From the NCBI GenBank assembly GCA_050084515.1, contig CM114274.1:31186001-31250000 (forward strand): a DNA stretch of 64,000 nucleotides. The letters are read 5' to 3'. This document shows positions 22,351 to 34,205 of the stretch, in pieces. Below the pieces are notes generated by a model that did not search any database, was not told the DNA's origin, and was given only the letters and a program-made list of their open reading frames with translations. Every line of letters starts with the position of its first letter. Positions within the stretch are counted from its first letter, which is position 1. This stretch comes from Blasia pusilla (Eukaryota; Marchantiophyta; Marchantiopsida; Blasiales). A program made the translations under genes and the position numbers.

Positions 22351-24975
22351 ATGGCGGTGAGGCAGGAGCTGAATGGCTGGGTTACGAAGTTGAGCATGGT
22401 CTCGACATTATGCGTAGTATTTGTTTGGCTTATGTGTACAGGGATGGTGGTCGGTCAAGCCAGTGGCACTCTTCAAACTAACGATACGGTGTCATACACA
22501 CCGGTTACAAATTTGTGGATCAACTGTGGGTCGGCCGAGAATGCGACGGTGGATGGTGTTGGCCTCTTCTCTCCTGATAGCGGATCTACATATATTTCGG
22601 AGGGGGTCCTAGCAGATACCACAGCGCAGACAAACTCTGATGCTGATCCATACCCTCAGCTCCTGAAATCGGCGCGTATCTTTCCTGGACAGGCAACGTA
22701 CAAGCTACCTGTGGCCACTGGTCGTTTGTGGGTGCGGATGTGGTTCTTCCCCGTCACCTTTCAGAGCTACGTTCCCAGCAATGGCCTCTTCTCGATCATC
22801 GCCAACGACTACACCCTCGTCACCAATCTCAGTGTGTCCCAAAATCTTGTTTACAAGGAGTACCTGATCAATGCTCAAACTGATACCCTGACTCTGACAT
22901 TCAAACCAGCAGCTGCAGATAAGTTCGGTTTCATCAATGCCTTGGCAGTAGTTTCAGCACCCGAGGAGTTGATCGGCGATGCCGTTATCCTTATTCCGAA
23001 TGACCCGATTAAAATGGACATGTCGAACAACGCCTTTCAAACCATGTTCAGGCTGAATGTCGGAGGTGGGAATGTGCAGCCATCGAACGATTCATTTCTT
23101 ACTCGTCAATGGGTGCCGGACCAGGCTTACCTCTTCGGATCGGCAACAGGTGTGGCAACACCTGCAGGGCCGACGATTACAATCGAGTATCCGCTCACGG
23201 TGCCAAGGTGGATTGCGCCTACAAGTGTATATTCGACGGCTCGCACGCTTGGTGCTTCGGGTCTTGCGAACACTCTTGCCAATCTCACTTGGATTTTCTC
23301 TGTGGATCTAGGTTTTCAGTATCATGTACGACTGCATTTCGCAGAACTGACCTATACAGCCATCAATGAGCGAGTGTTCAACGTCTTCATCAACAACCAG
23401 AGCGCGTTTCCTTTCCTCGACGTTGTCGCGAAAGCCGGAGGAAACGCCGATACTGCTGTTTACATCGATTTCGTTGCCCCAATGTTCAATCTCACAACTA
23501 ACAAGTTGTGGCTGCAGATGGGGCCTGCCAATGGTGCCAGCCAGTTCGCAGATTGCATCCTGAACGGAGTCGAGATCTTGAAGATCAACAACACTGCAGG
23601 CAGTTTGGCAGGATCCGCACTTCAGATTCCCGTTAGTAGCCCCACCGTGGACACAAGCAAGAAAAGTACAAGCGTTGGTACAATTGTTGGTGCTGTGGTG
23701 GGCGGTGCAGCCGCTTTGGGGGTATTGTTTGCTGCTATCTGTTTCTTCTGCAATCGCAAACAGGCTGGAAGCACTAAAAATCCATCTTCCCCGTGGGTAC
23801 CTTTGCCAATGCATGGTGGAAACTCGGATACGGCTAGCAAGATCTCAACCACTGCTTCTCACAAGAGTGGGACCGGAAGTTACGTTTCGTCTGCGGCTTC
23901 AAATCTGGGCCGGTACTTCACCTTCGCGGAGCTCCAAGAGGCCACCAACAACTTCGATGAGGAGCTTCTGCTCGGAGTTGGTGGCTTCGGTAAGGTGTAC
24001 AAGGCGGAGATCGATGACGGTCTAAACGTTGCTGTCAAACGAGGTAATCCACGCTCAGAGCAAGGGCTGACTGAGTTCCAGACCGAGATTGAGCTCTTGT
24101 CGAAGTTGCGCCATCGCCATTTGGTGTCCCTCATTGGTTACTGCGAGGAGCATTGCGAGATGATCCTGGTGTATGATTACATGGCTAATGGGCCTCTCCG
24201 TGGTCATCTCTACGGCACCGATCTACCTCCACTGACCTGGAAGCAACGCCTCGAAATTTGCATCGGCGCCGCTCGGGGCCTGCACTATCTCCACACTGGT
24301 GCCGCGCAGGGTATCATCCATCGGGACGTGAAGACCACCAATATTCTCCTCGACGAGAACTTCGTCGCCAAGGTTGCCGATTTCGGATTGTCTAAGACCG
24401 GTCCTAGTCTGGATCGCACCCATGTCAGCACAGCTGTGAAGGGCAGCTTCGGTTATTTGGATCCAGAGTACTTCCGCCGCCAACAGCTGACCGAGAAGTC
24501 CGACGTGTATTCCTTCGGAGTGGTGCTAATGGAAGTGGTTTGCGCCAGGCCCGCGATTAATCCCGCTCTGCCCAGGGAACAGGTGAACATCGCCGAGTGG
24601 GCGATGCAGTGGCAGAAGATGGGCATGTTGGAGCAGATCATCGACCCCAAGTTGGTTGGGTACATCAATCCGGAGTCTTTGAGGAAGTTTGGAGAGACAG
24701 CCGAGAAGTGTCTGGCCGAGCAAGGTATCGACAGGCCAGCGATGGGTGACGTGTTGTGGAACTTGGAGTACGCCCTGCAACTGCAAGAGAACTCGATGGA
24801 GAACAGGCTGATGGAGGGAAGCACGAATCGCATCCTCGAGCTACCGCTAAGAACCCCGGAGTCAGAGGAGCCCGATCTAACCACCACCAATCACAGCATG
24901 CACAGTGAAGAGGATTCGGAAGATGCCTCGGCCAGCGCTGTGTTTTCTCAGCTTGTGAATCCTCAAGGAAGGTGA
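22351..24975 (+). CDS. CrRLK1L (malectin-like) receptor-like kinase, THESEUS/HERK type
   Basis: Single-exon gene of 874 residues, normal for the family. The first in-frame ATG is at 22351 (MAVRQE). Residues 1-35 are a hydrophobic signal peptide (cleavage likely near VVG-QA). About 45-420 is the tandem malectin-like ectodomain, starting LWINCGSAENATVDG and closing with NGVEILKIN. One transmembrane helix spans about 444-467. The Ser/Thr kinase begins with RYFTFAELQEATNNF. It has G542-V-G-G-F-G547, Lys563, HRD 657-659, DFG 677-679 and GSFGYLDPEY 698-707, all intact, so it should be active. The tail ends VFSQLVNPQGR, typical of the family. Members sit in the plasma membrane, bind RALF peptides and cell-wall pectin, and control wall integrity, growth and fertilisation. 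The exact subgroup (THE, HERK, FER) needs a tree. It is more GC-rich than its surroundings. Confidence 0.97.
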   Translation: MAVRQELNGWVTKLSMVSTLCVVFVWLMCTGMVVGQASGTLQTNDTVSYTPVTNLWINCGSAENATVDGVGLFSPDSGSTYISEGVLADTTAQTNSDADPYPQLLKSARIFPGQATYKLPVATGRLWVRMWFFPVTFQSYVPSNGLFSIIANDYTLVTNLSVSQNLVYKEYLINAQTDTLTLTFKPAAADKFGFINALAVVSAPEELIGDAVILIPNDPIKMDMSNNAFQTMFRLNVGGGNVQPSNDSFLTRQWVPDQAYLFGSATGVATPAGPTITIEYPLTVPRWIAPTSVYSTARTLGASGLANTLANLTWIFSVDLGFQYHVRLHFAELTYTAINERVFNVFINNQSAFPFLDVVAKAGGNADTAVYIDFVAPMFNLTTNKLWLQMGPANGASQFADCILNGVEILKINNTAGSLAGSALQIPVSSPTVDTSKKSTSVGTIVGAVVGGAAALGVLFAAICFFCNRKQAGSTKNPSSPWVPLPMHGGNSDTASKISTTASHKSGTGSYVSSAASNLGRYFTFAELQEATNNFDEELLLGVGGFGKVYKAEIDDGLNVAVKRGNPRSEQGLTEFQTEIELLSKLRHRHLVSLIGYCEEHCEMILVYDYMANGPLRGHLYGTDLPPLTWKQRLEICIGAARGLHYLHTGAAQGIIHRDVKTTNILLDENFVAKVADFGLSKTGPSLDRTHVSTAVKGSFGYLDPEYFRRQQLTEKSDVYSFGVVLMEVVCARPAINPALPREQVNIAEWAMQWQKMGMLEQIIDPKLVGYINPESLRKFGETAEKCLAEQGIDRPAMGDVLWNLEYALQLQENSMENRLMEGSTNRILELPLRTPESEEPDLTTTNHSMHSEEDSEDASASAVFSQLVNPQGR

Positions 24976-25260
24976 TGATGCCATGGCAAGACGGTTCGTG
25001 GAGCCTGAATACTTCATGGAGCGATTCTTCAACTTAACTTGCACTCTCTTTCCTGCCCTTTGTAAAGCCGAGCAGTTTTTTAATCCAGGAACAGTCTGGT
25101 GATGCCGATTATGTGGTGATGTTCTGCTTTCAAGATGGGGGTTTCAGGAAGTGGAGGGAGGGGTTTCATTTGCTCCTCTTGTGATATCAACAATGGTTCA
25201 TATTTATCTTTAGTCGTTGCTTATATGATTTAGTGGTGTGAAAAATCTTGTTAGTGCTTG
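24976..25260 (+). other. probable 3' UTR of the receptor kinase gene
   Basis: Non-coding sequence directly after the TGA with T-rich stretches. No clear AATAAA signal was seen, so the polyadenylation site is not assigned. Confidence 0.45.
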
Positions 25261-28200
25261 GTGGTGAAACAAAGACCAGGGTCTTGAAGGTCAATTGTCT
25301 CTAGGAGTCGAGGGAGGCTTTGAAATCCAAACAAGTGCCTGGAGAGGTCGATTGATTGACTATCACGACGATCTGGAGCGCTTTAGGGTTCGGTAACGAG
25401 GGGGGCGAAGAGCCGAGGTTGGGGATATGTTGGTCTAGGTGGTGACGACACTGAATGCCAGCTACAGGCATTCTTCTTGCATTTGTTGTATCTGGCAATA
25501 GATAGGCTGTTAACATCAGATTTGGTGCGCGTTCTTACGTCTCTCCGTTGCCAGCTGAAGACGAGCAACGCCGCCACAATTAAAAGGAGTTTTTCTGTAG
25601 GTAGACCAAGAGTAGTCGGAGCTGACATATGCACCCAGACCTGTAAATTTACTTGGATTCTTTCCATGTATGTGGATCAATTTGATGCACCGCATGCACA
25701 ACCGGCAGAGGGGTTTGGCGGGGTGGTCGGGAAGGGCAGAAGAACGCTCCGTAACCGAAACCGCCCCCTCCCGAGCCCCCCCTCCTGCGCTTTGCTGCCA
25801 AATGCGGTGAAACGAATACAGTTTTATTCCGTGTTAATCATTAACTGCCATATGTGAATCCGCTGCTTTGGCACAGATCTCTCTCACTTGGATATGTTTT
25901 CTCCCGAGATCTGCTTGACCGGGCTTGTTAATAGTTTTTGCCCAGGCGTCTCAAAGCCCAAGTTCCCTTCCCTAGGAAGGGAGCAGGCATACACTCTCAG
26001 TCGTCTCCGTGCTCTCGCGACGTCTCCCACTCTTGATCGTGAGCGGCGGTTTTGAGAACTTGTGACTGCAGTTTGGACCGTGCCTTGCGCGCCAGCGTGA
26101 GTTAATTCTCTCGGCCGAGCATTCCGATGCTCAGATTGAAGTCGTCGATGTGGTTCAATTGTAAATATCCATTGTAAGCATCTAACCGCCGGGATCCTCT
26201 TCTGCCGTCTCGCTCTGCGTTGGACCTACATATGGATGTGTATATACACGCTGGAGCAAGGGAGGAACCGTCCCTTACAAGGCCGCAGCTTTGGTTGGTG
26301 AATACCCCACTTGTGGCAAGCGACGAGTAGAGAAGATGAGTGAACCGCGTACAGTGGGTTGTCTTCCCGCGCTCCTCTCGAGAAGAGACGACCAATGGGA
26401 ATTCAGTCAGCTTTTGGCTCGCACTCTTCGCATCTACCCTGGATCCAGACTACCGGCCGATCTCGCGGCCGCGAAAATTCTCGTCCCATTCTTGTATCAG
26501 TGACCACCAAAACCTACAGGTGTCGTTCCGGGAATATAACATGCAAAACGACGTGAGAACGCACCGGACGATCCGCTCTGCATGAACCCGCGGTCGGGGA
26601 CCGTGCTTATCGCTATAGGCCCACAATTCGAACGACTCGATCCTGCCAGATCGCCCAATGATGAATCAATCCCCGGGGCCAAACGTGTCTGCCCTGCGCC
26701 AGCTAAGCCCGAAAGCCAGCTGCTACCCATCTCGATGAGCGCCAACGCGCATCTCCGTCCCAGCAGCCACACACGTTGCACGTCCTAGCCTCACAACGGC
26801 ATCCGCGCGCCCAGATTAGATCGAAGGGGCGCCAAGCTGATCTGATCTCGTCACGCCGCAAGTAAGTTCCCTTCCCTGATCCCTGGTTGGCTACTTCTTC
26901 AGCCGCCAGTGGCAAGTGAACGAAGGACGAACAATGGATGTATAAGCAATTCCGAACTTCATTGAGAGTGAGTTTCACTCAGGCAGAACACCAAAGTTAA
27001 AAAAACAAACGGAACGAACGGAAACAGAACAACGGAATGAAAATGCTAAGGCCAGAAACAGTGAAACTCCAAAAGAAAATTAAAATGCAAACCTAAAGAT
27101 CCAAAACTGTAGGCCAGTTCCACACAGTTACGGCCGTGTTATTACCACGGCATGCGCATGAGTTGTGCGGTAACTTCGGCCGATGATATGTGGGAAAATG
27201 TACAGTCGCAGTGTCATAGACTTTGCACGGCCCAGCAAAATGCACTGCACCATCCATTCCCGTCGTTTGGATGGTACAATTTACGATACCCGCCTTTGCT
27301 GGTTTACATCACGCCTCACCCACCCTGAACGCTTATGTGGGATTGCGGCAATAACATTCTTTGGAGTCTTTCACAATCCTACATCTGTACATTTACTAGA
27401 GTACTGCCATGAAATCTAGGAAAACTAAATTTGATGGACCCCTCTTCATTCGTTGATTACATTTGATCCGGTGTTGACATGTGTCACCACAAAGAAAGTC
27501 ATGAGAGGACAAGTGTGGTTAGGAGGAGGTATTTTGTAATCCTGTCCTCTGTTAACAATATAGATATATTAATTGGGGGATGGAGCTCAATCCTACCTCA
27601 ATATGCTTGTGTATTAGTTGGAGGTTGCAATTTTTTTGAAGCGGCTCCTTTGTTTGACACCTCTTCTCTCAAAAATACTTTGGTCATCTTTACAGGGTCT
27701 GAGAATTGGTAAAGAGAGTGAAGTTATTAACTAGGGGTGGTAGGCCGTCCATTGCACGGTCCCTTGCGAGTCCTAACTAGTTAAACTAAACAAAACTTTG
27801 CATCTCTCGTGCCCACTAGAGGAGAAAAATGAGGTCCAAAAAGATCAGACTCCCTTAGGCTTGACCTCTTTATTCCATGGATTCGCACAATGCGTCTTCA
27901 CATTTATGTAAAGTTAGGGTCTCGTAGTACTCCATTCTTTCCCACACCATGCTAACCTTCAATTCAAAATGGTCAACCTCCTCACTATTCGTATATTTAT
28001 TTCCTTGCTTCCAATTATTATCACTTTTTCTGTCGTTGCTTCAAAGAAAGCGCTTATTTCCTCTTATTCCCTAGATCAAAGACATTTCCCTCTTCAGTGG
28101 TTCAGTGGTTGTCTAGGCGGAGTGTGGCCTTGCAGTTCAATGACTCTTTGAGTCCTCTCTTTTTTATTCTCGATGAGTTTTCTCATTCTCTTTTATTCCG

Positions 28201-31200
28201 ACTCGGAGTCTATCCCCCACTTAAGTAGTTTAACTTTATTTCTTTATTTCTTTGCATATTGCTTCTATCTTCACTCATAACACACGACTCTCCATGGAAA
28301 CTTATAATTGCATTTCAATGTTCATCTTTTGTCTCAACCTGAAAGGGGGATCTCAAATGTGGTGAGTGGGGCCTCTGGGCATGACATTTATGATCATTTT
28401 TAACATCTTTATCCTATTTAGGAGGCAATATGCAAGACGAGGTGGACACATATATCCTTTGCTGCAATGGAAGTAGATATGAGATCTTGTTAGTGTCACC
28501 AATTTTTTTAGGATTCCAATGTAAATTATAGCACCAAACAAGACACAATCGTTTATAAAATGCAACCCAACCAACTTAAGATTCTCTCTCTCTCTCTCTC
28601 GGAAATGATATCCCCTATCTAGGGTATGGATGACCTATGTTCAAGATCGAGAATGCTATGGCCCTCATAACCAAATGCGTGCTAACGCAAAACATAAAAA
28701 CTTTAGTGGTTTCATACTACAATAGAAACACATTGGAGTCTTACCAACGAGGGATGAGTTGTAGAAGTAGAACCCAAGCATTAATGGGTGTCTTAAGTAA
28801 TGCCCGTTATGACTAGGGTCTTGATGGATTAAGTTGTAATACACAACAAAGACACAAGATGGGTCTAGTAATTATGAGGATAGTTGGAATGATCCTGTAA
28901 GGCTAGGGAACATCACTAGGGTGGTAGGGTTAGGAAACATCAACTAGGTAGTATTCTCTAGCCTTCATACACCTTGTGTGCATAATGTGGAGATTTCACT
29001 TAAAAATAAGAAGGCTTTGGAAACATGTTGCAATTTTGGAGTTTGACATGCAAGAATCTTATGCAAATAATGGTTAAGATGTAGTTACGGCTAAATATTT
29101 ATGACGAAAATAAATCTAACTTGATAACCTCTTATTTAAAATACAAAGTCTTACTACCTCTTATCATTTTGAAAAAAACATATTTTCCACAATTTCATAA
29201 ACATCATAGTTTAAATTTCTCTCCTAACCAAGATTGAAAATTAATTTTTTATATAAAAAATTTGAAAAAGGATAAATAGGATAGAAACTTGGAAATTTTG
29301 GATTTTTAAGAAAGATAGAAATAATTTTAAGATTAGAATGAAAATTAATAGGAGGGAGACTTGAGAAAATTGGAAATAGACCCAATATTTTTTCAAATCT
29401 AAAAATTCATTTCAGAGAAAAATTTAATAATGAAAATTTCATGTTAATACTAGAAAGAATAAATGTGAAAATGATCCGCTCCTGCATTTAAGAAGAAACT
29501 GTCGAGAGGGAGGCTAATTCTTATATAATCTATATTATTGTAATTTATTAGGAAAACATAGCTACATAGTAAGACAAATTAGTAACTATTATATTTTGTT
29601 CATGATAGAACTTTTATTAACTTGGGTTAATCATGTTAGTAATTGAATTTTTGGGAGAGCTTTTAATCGCTAGAAAGAATGGGATTCTATTTTGTGGTGG
29701 AATGAGGTGTCAATTTGAGGAATGGGGTATAATAAGTTCTACAATGTGATAAAATTTATGGGCCAATGTATAACACACGTTTTACACTAATAGTATGATA
29801 TTCCATGTGCATATATATCATGCACTAATCCTTCTAAAATTGGAAATGTAAATGTACATAGGAATTGCTATCATAGGATTAGCTCTTGACATGTGTTAAA
29901 TATACCTTCCCATCGGAAGAAATGCAATTACAAAATTGAAAATATGATGTTATTTTGTATACAAAATTTAGCTTCATGTCTTCTACATATATTTATATTA
30001 TTATTGGAGAGTGCATTTTCATTTTGCAAACTCCTCTCCTCAACACTTGCATTTTCAAACCGTAAATTGCTCACTTAACTATCCAATAAAATCGCTCTAA
30101 ATGAACTTTAAATGGGATTTGAAAATCAAATATGTGAGATAAGTACGACCCTAGTTTAGAGCCCGTACTTTCTGGTTCTCTCCTAGGTGCGTACAGTCAC
30201 ATTACAATCCTCGAGCGAATCCATACTATAACATGGAGAAATATTATTGGATGAATAACTTCTAAGGTTAGGCTTTCAACGTTTTTGCCGGCACAATTAT
30301 GTGTCCGTCTTCCTCTACCCTCTTCCTATGTGTTGAATCCTCTCTCATTACGTATCGGATTAGCTATTATGGCATTTTGCACTTTGGATAGGGTAAGTTA
30401 TTATAACATTAGCACCATGTTTGTGGTTTATGGTATGCACCCTTAGTGTTCAATATGCCGGTAATTGAGCACCTTTGTATTAATTTGCTCCGTATACTAG
30501 CATTTTATTGTATATCGTTCTATTTCTTTTCACTATTTTCACATTTATATTAAAATTTAAATAGAAATACGCAATTTTTACACTATGGGCACGGATTTAG
30601 GTTATTTTGTATAGCTTAACCCATAAATTCGTATCGGTTAACCTCCATGGAGAACCCCTCTGTTCCAAGGGGAAAATATCCGAACACAATGAAACTCCTT
30701 AGGGATACTACGGACGCACATTTTTGGACACTAAACTATATGAGGTAAAAGATGGACTCAAAACCTTGTCCCACACTCTTCATCAAAGAAGAAGAAACGC
30801 GTAATTCAACTCATAAGTTTGTATTGTGAACTTATTGGGATTATATAGATCCCATCTCTTGGGTCCGCCACACTAGTTTATAATTATACCATATATAACA
30901 CTTTGGATGACAATATTTTGGTTAAGGAGGATGGAGGAGGAGATGGAGGGACGTTGAGAATTTTTCTTGTAACTATTTCCATCTTTTCTATCTAATGCCC
31001 AACGTGTTCATCTTCTCAAGCTTGAACTTTGGGGTCTTCTTTTGTCCACTTAAGATGGATTTTTCCAAATCTTTGGACCTCCTTCTCTCCTAAATATGCT
31101 CATAGATTCCTAAATGCAATTTCACACATAGTGCTCTTCTTATAGTATGATACCGGGTTACCATCGGTTATTGGTGGATGACTCTTTTTCTCCTCACATC

Positions 31201-31500
31201 CTCTTTTTTGGTGTTTCCAATTTCTTTCATAACTTTCTCCTTGAGTATCGATTTTGGGCAATTTTGGTCTTGTTTTGATCGTCTTGACAAACTTGTTCTT
31301 TTTATACCAAGTAGGTTTTCTAGTTTTTCTTTCTCTCTATAGGCACCTATTTTTTTATGAGTTTGTTTTAGGTCAATTCCTCTCAAACATCCTCCTTGCT
31401 CTTTCAACTCCTTACCGTATTGTTTCGCATCCCATACGTTTGCTATCTCCTTAACGACATTAGAAATTCATATTCTTGAGCCACTTCTTCTGATACCACA
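25261..31500. other. intergenic, no gene seen
   Basis: 25260-27000 is moderately GC-rich with several 60-130-codon frames on both strands, none showing a domain or convincing splice sites. 27000-31500 becomes strongly AT-rich. A short CT repeat lies at about 28583-28601. An inverted repeat, CCCTTCC-CTA-GGAAGGG, is at 25965-25981. Untranslated exons of neighbouring genes cannot be excluded. Confidence 0.5.
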
Positions 31501-33450
31501 TAGATCAATTTTTTTTTTCAATGAGTTTTTATATTTCTTAAAGTAACTTTTAACCATAAATTCGTCATTGCCTAATCTTCTTCCCTCCATCTAAATTTCT
31601 TTTGGACCGATTCCACTACTTTCGTTCTGGTCGTTACCCTCATGCTTTCTCCAAATCAAGTTTCATATGTCTTGCCTTGTCTTCGATGACTTGCCTACCT
31701 TTGCTTCTATGGCATCAACGATGGAGTTGGATTGTCCATCTACTCGCTTTTTTGGTTTTACATGCCCTCCTACGGCCATAATCTCTTTCCCTAGTTCACC
31801 TCCTCATCGTAAATCTCGCCATTTTCCTCTAGATACCAATACACCCATTACACTCGCTATATTTCTTCCAGATACTGAAGCCTACTACTTTGCCATCCTC
31901 AGATATCTCATATGTGCCCTTGCTTCCACATCCCATCTTTTCTATCCTTATTTCCCCTCTTCCTCCTCCTCCACCTTCCCCAACCTACTTACCATGGTTG
32001 CAAAAAAATGGACAAGTCCTTCCATAGGACGGACAAGTTTGGACATATCCATGGACATGGGTTCCACATTTTTAGTCCATGATGGAAGGCAAGGCAAGGA
32101 TGAGAGGAGCAATGAGGGAGGAGGAGGTGGAGGGAGGAAGAAATGGGGGAGTATGGAACACAAAGGCAAGTAAGAGGAATGAGAAAGAAGGGAAAGGTGG
32201 GGCCCATACGGACAAGTCCTTCCATAGGATGGACATAAGTCCACGGACATGGACATGTCCACAGACACGAAATTTTTCCACATACAACCTTGCTTCTTAC
32301 CCCCTCATCGTCATCCATCACCACCTCTTGCACCTCCCACCTCCTCTCCTTGTAACCCTTCTACTTCGACATTTGTGCCAAAAGTTCGTTGCATACCTTG
32401 TTGTAAAGAGTTTGCTCCTAATTGGATCAAAAGACATCAACGACACTGTCGATCCATGCAGGGGCCTTCAATCGCTAACCCGATAGCATCTCTTAAGCAC
32501 TCCCCACAAAAATTGCTTGGACCTGGTTAAGCCAAATTAATATCCTTGGCTCTTTCCATCCAGGTCTCCCTCGTCCTAGACTCTACATTCGTATTCCTAT
32601 TGCTCTTCGCCCCATCACCCAATAAGCTTTGCTTTTCCCATTAGAAAGATAAGCGCGGGATCCCACAGATATCAATGCTCGGTATCTTCTATTATTCTTT
32701 CCACAATGGGTTTTAGTCCTCCCTCCAAGGGGTGGTGCGACGGGTCATCGTGAAACCTCCACACGTATTCAACGCTTTATGTCTAGGGATTGGGAGAATC
32801 TTCAGAAGGAGCATGTACTTCGATCAGAGGCCTTAGTTGCGGCTTATCCCACTTAACATGCCAATCATGGAAGACCTTTAATACAACAAGGCCTTCGAAG
32901 AAGTCTACTTTTGGGGCAAGTTGGTGAGTTTTCACGTGCGACTCGAGCATTGGGTCCTCTCTCCCGGGCGGTTCCAAGTACGGACACTATGGCTCTCTTA
33001 AGCTCTTCACCCTCCTTCAAGTGGTGATGCACCACCTTTTGTGGAAGACTATAGAACGGATCTTGACTTGGAGGTTTTCACAAGGACTTTCTTCATACTC
33101 CTCGCTCATCAGCAAGCGGGCTATTATGGATGGTTTTTTAGCATCTCCATGATTGCTTTATCCCAGCAGATTCAACAAGTGGCTTTGTCACTCTCTGTAT
33201 AAGATGTGTGCACATATTGCGACAGTTCTTCTCCAATTCTCTATCTCTAGGCTCTTAGGGGTTTATCGTTTGTTGGATACGGTTAAGCCTCATTCAGATG
33301 TTGGCCCTTTGGCTTTTGGAGATGTTTTCATTCCATTTATTCATTTTTTGATTCTTTTTATGAAATGTTATTACCTTTCTTTATCCTCTTTTGAAGTTTG
33401 TTTTCATAATAAGATGAATATTCCTTCCCACACCATGAAATCTTTGCCAA
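31500..33450 (+). pseudogene. non-LTR (LINE-like) retrotransposon relic
   Basis: On the plus strand a zinc-finger-like peptide CIPCCKEFAPNWIKRHQRHC (about 32389-32450) is followed at about 32780-33030 by EHVLRSEALVAAYP and GEFSRATRALGPLSRAVP, then LLSSLHPPS after a frame change. The pattern SRATRAL...P...LHP is typical of the segment before RT in some LINE-like elements. From about 33153, FSISRLLGVYRLL and VGPLAFGDVF resemble the opening RT block (SRLLxLxK...RPIAxGE). Stops and frameshifts are frequent. The YxDD part is absent, so the relic is truncated at the 3' side. The region before 32000 is assigned only by contiguity. A hAT MITE is inserted at 31993-32292. Confidence 0.5.
31993..32292. 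mobile_element. hAT-type MITE, copy 2 (300 bp)
   Basis: Ends CATGGTTGC and ACAACCTTG correspond to the 9-bp inverted repeats of copy 1. Flanking octamers CTACTTAC (31985-31992) and CTTCTTAC (32293-32300) match at seven of eight bases. The interior repeats GGACAAGTCC and GGACATGTCC words on both sides; the stretch at 32205-32283 is homologous, in reverse orientation, to 6740-6820 of copy 1. No coding capacity. Confidence 0.75.
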
Positions 33451-33669
33451 AGTAGGCGCATTTGAAAATTACGATCTTATACATCGTAAGTGGGCCAAGT
33501 CTTGTCATCCGTGCCGTTTATTTTCTCCATGTCTACAAGATTTCGGGAAAGGAAGGATCCACAAGAGCGGCAGAAGCCGAAGATAAGAAATACGGGACAA
33601 AAGCCGACGCGAAGTGTTAATTGTTCATTGACTTTGGTAGCTAAAGGCCATAACGTTCGGACTTTAGGC

Positions 33670-34205
33670 TTGGGTTGTTCGTGGGGTTTCGTTCGCTTCA
33701 CATGCTGCGCTTTCCAGGCAGATGGCGCAGATCTAGAAACTGGCAGTTCCGATTATTCGGAACGACCACCAGCCACCTGCCCCCGCCCTGCATCCCACCA
33801 GGAGCCAATGGGGAAGAGCTGTATCACGGGCACCAGCAGCACCACAATGAATGCGGCGGTGGCCAGAGGACAGAATGGGAGGATTCGGGGGCAAGCCCTG
33901 TTCGGTTCGAGGCGCCGCTCATGCGGTACGACTGGCCAGGCTGCGACGTGAGAAGACGACGGCGGAGGAGGGGTGGAACATGCGGGGGCCACTGCGTCGA
34001 GGGCTGGCTGCTGCGCGGATCGCCGCGCAGCGTGGAGCCGAAATCATCGCATGCTACGGAGATTTCTCTTTCGCGAACGTGGAGGGTTTCGCTGCTCGCT
34101 CGGCAGGCTGCCTGCTCAATCGCTGACTGTCATTTAATGCTCCCTCTCTGTCTCCGACTACTTACGACTCGGTCGTCGGCCGATCCCCGTTCTTTTAGGA
34201 AGTAA
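33670..34205 (+). other. GC-rich island, possible exon of unknown gene
   Basis: A sharp GC rise in an AT-rich neighbourhood with open frames on both strands. On the plus strand a possible exon from 33718 (after GCTTTCCAG) to 33948 (before GTGAGA) would encode RWRRSRNWQFRLFG, a Pro/His-rich stretch and MRYDWPGCD. On the minus strand 33753-33992 encodes a peptide with a hydrophobic segment (ATAAFIVVLLVPVIQLFPIG). I recognise neither. Nothing decides the strand, so no CDS is called. Confidence 0.3.

Noticed and set aside
23308-24890. Long minus-strand frames (168 and 145 codons) opposite the kinase gene
   Set aside because: They mirror the GC-rich coding strand of the kinase and match no family.
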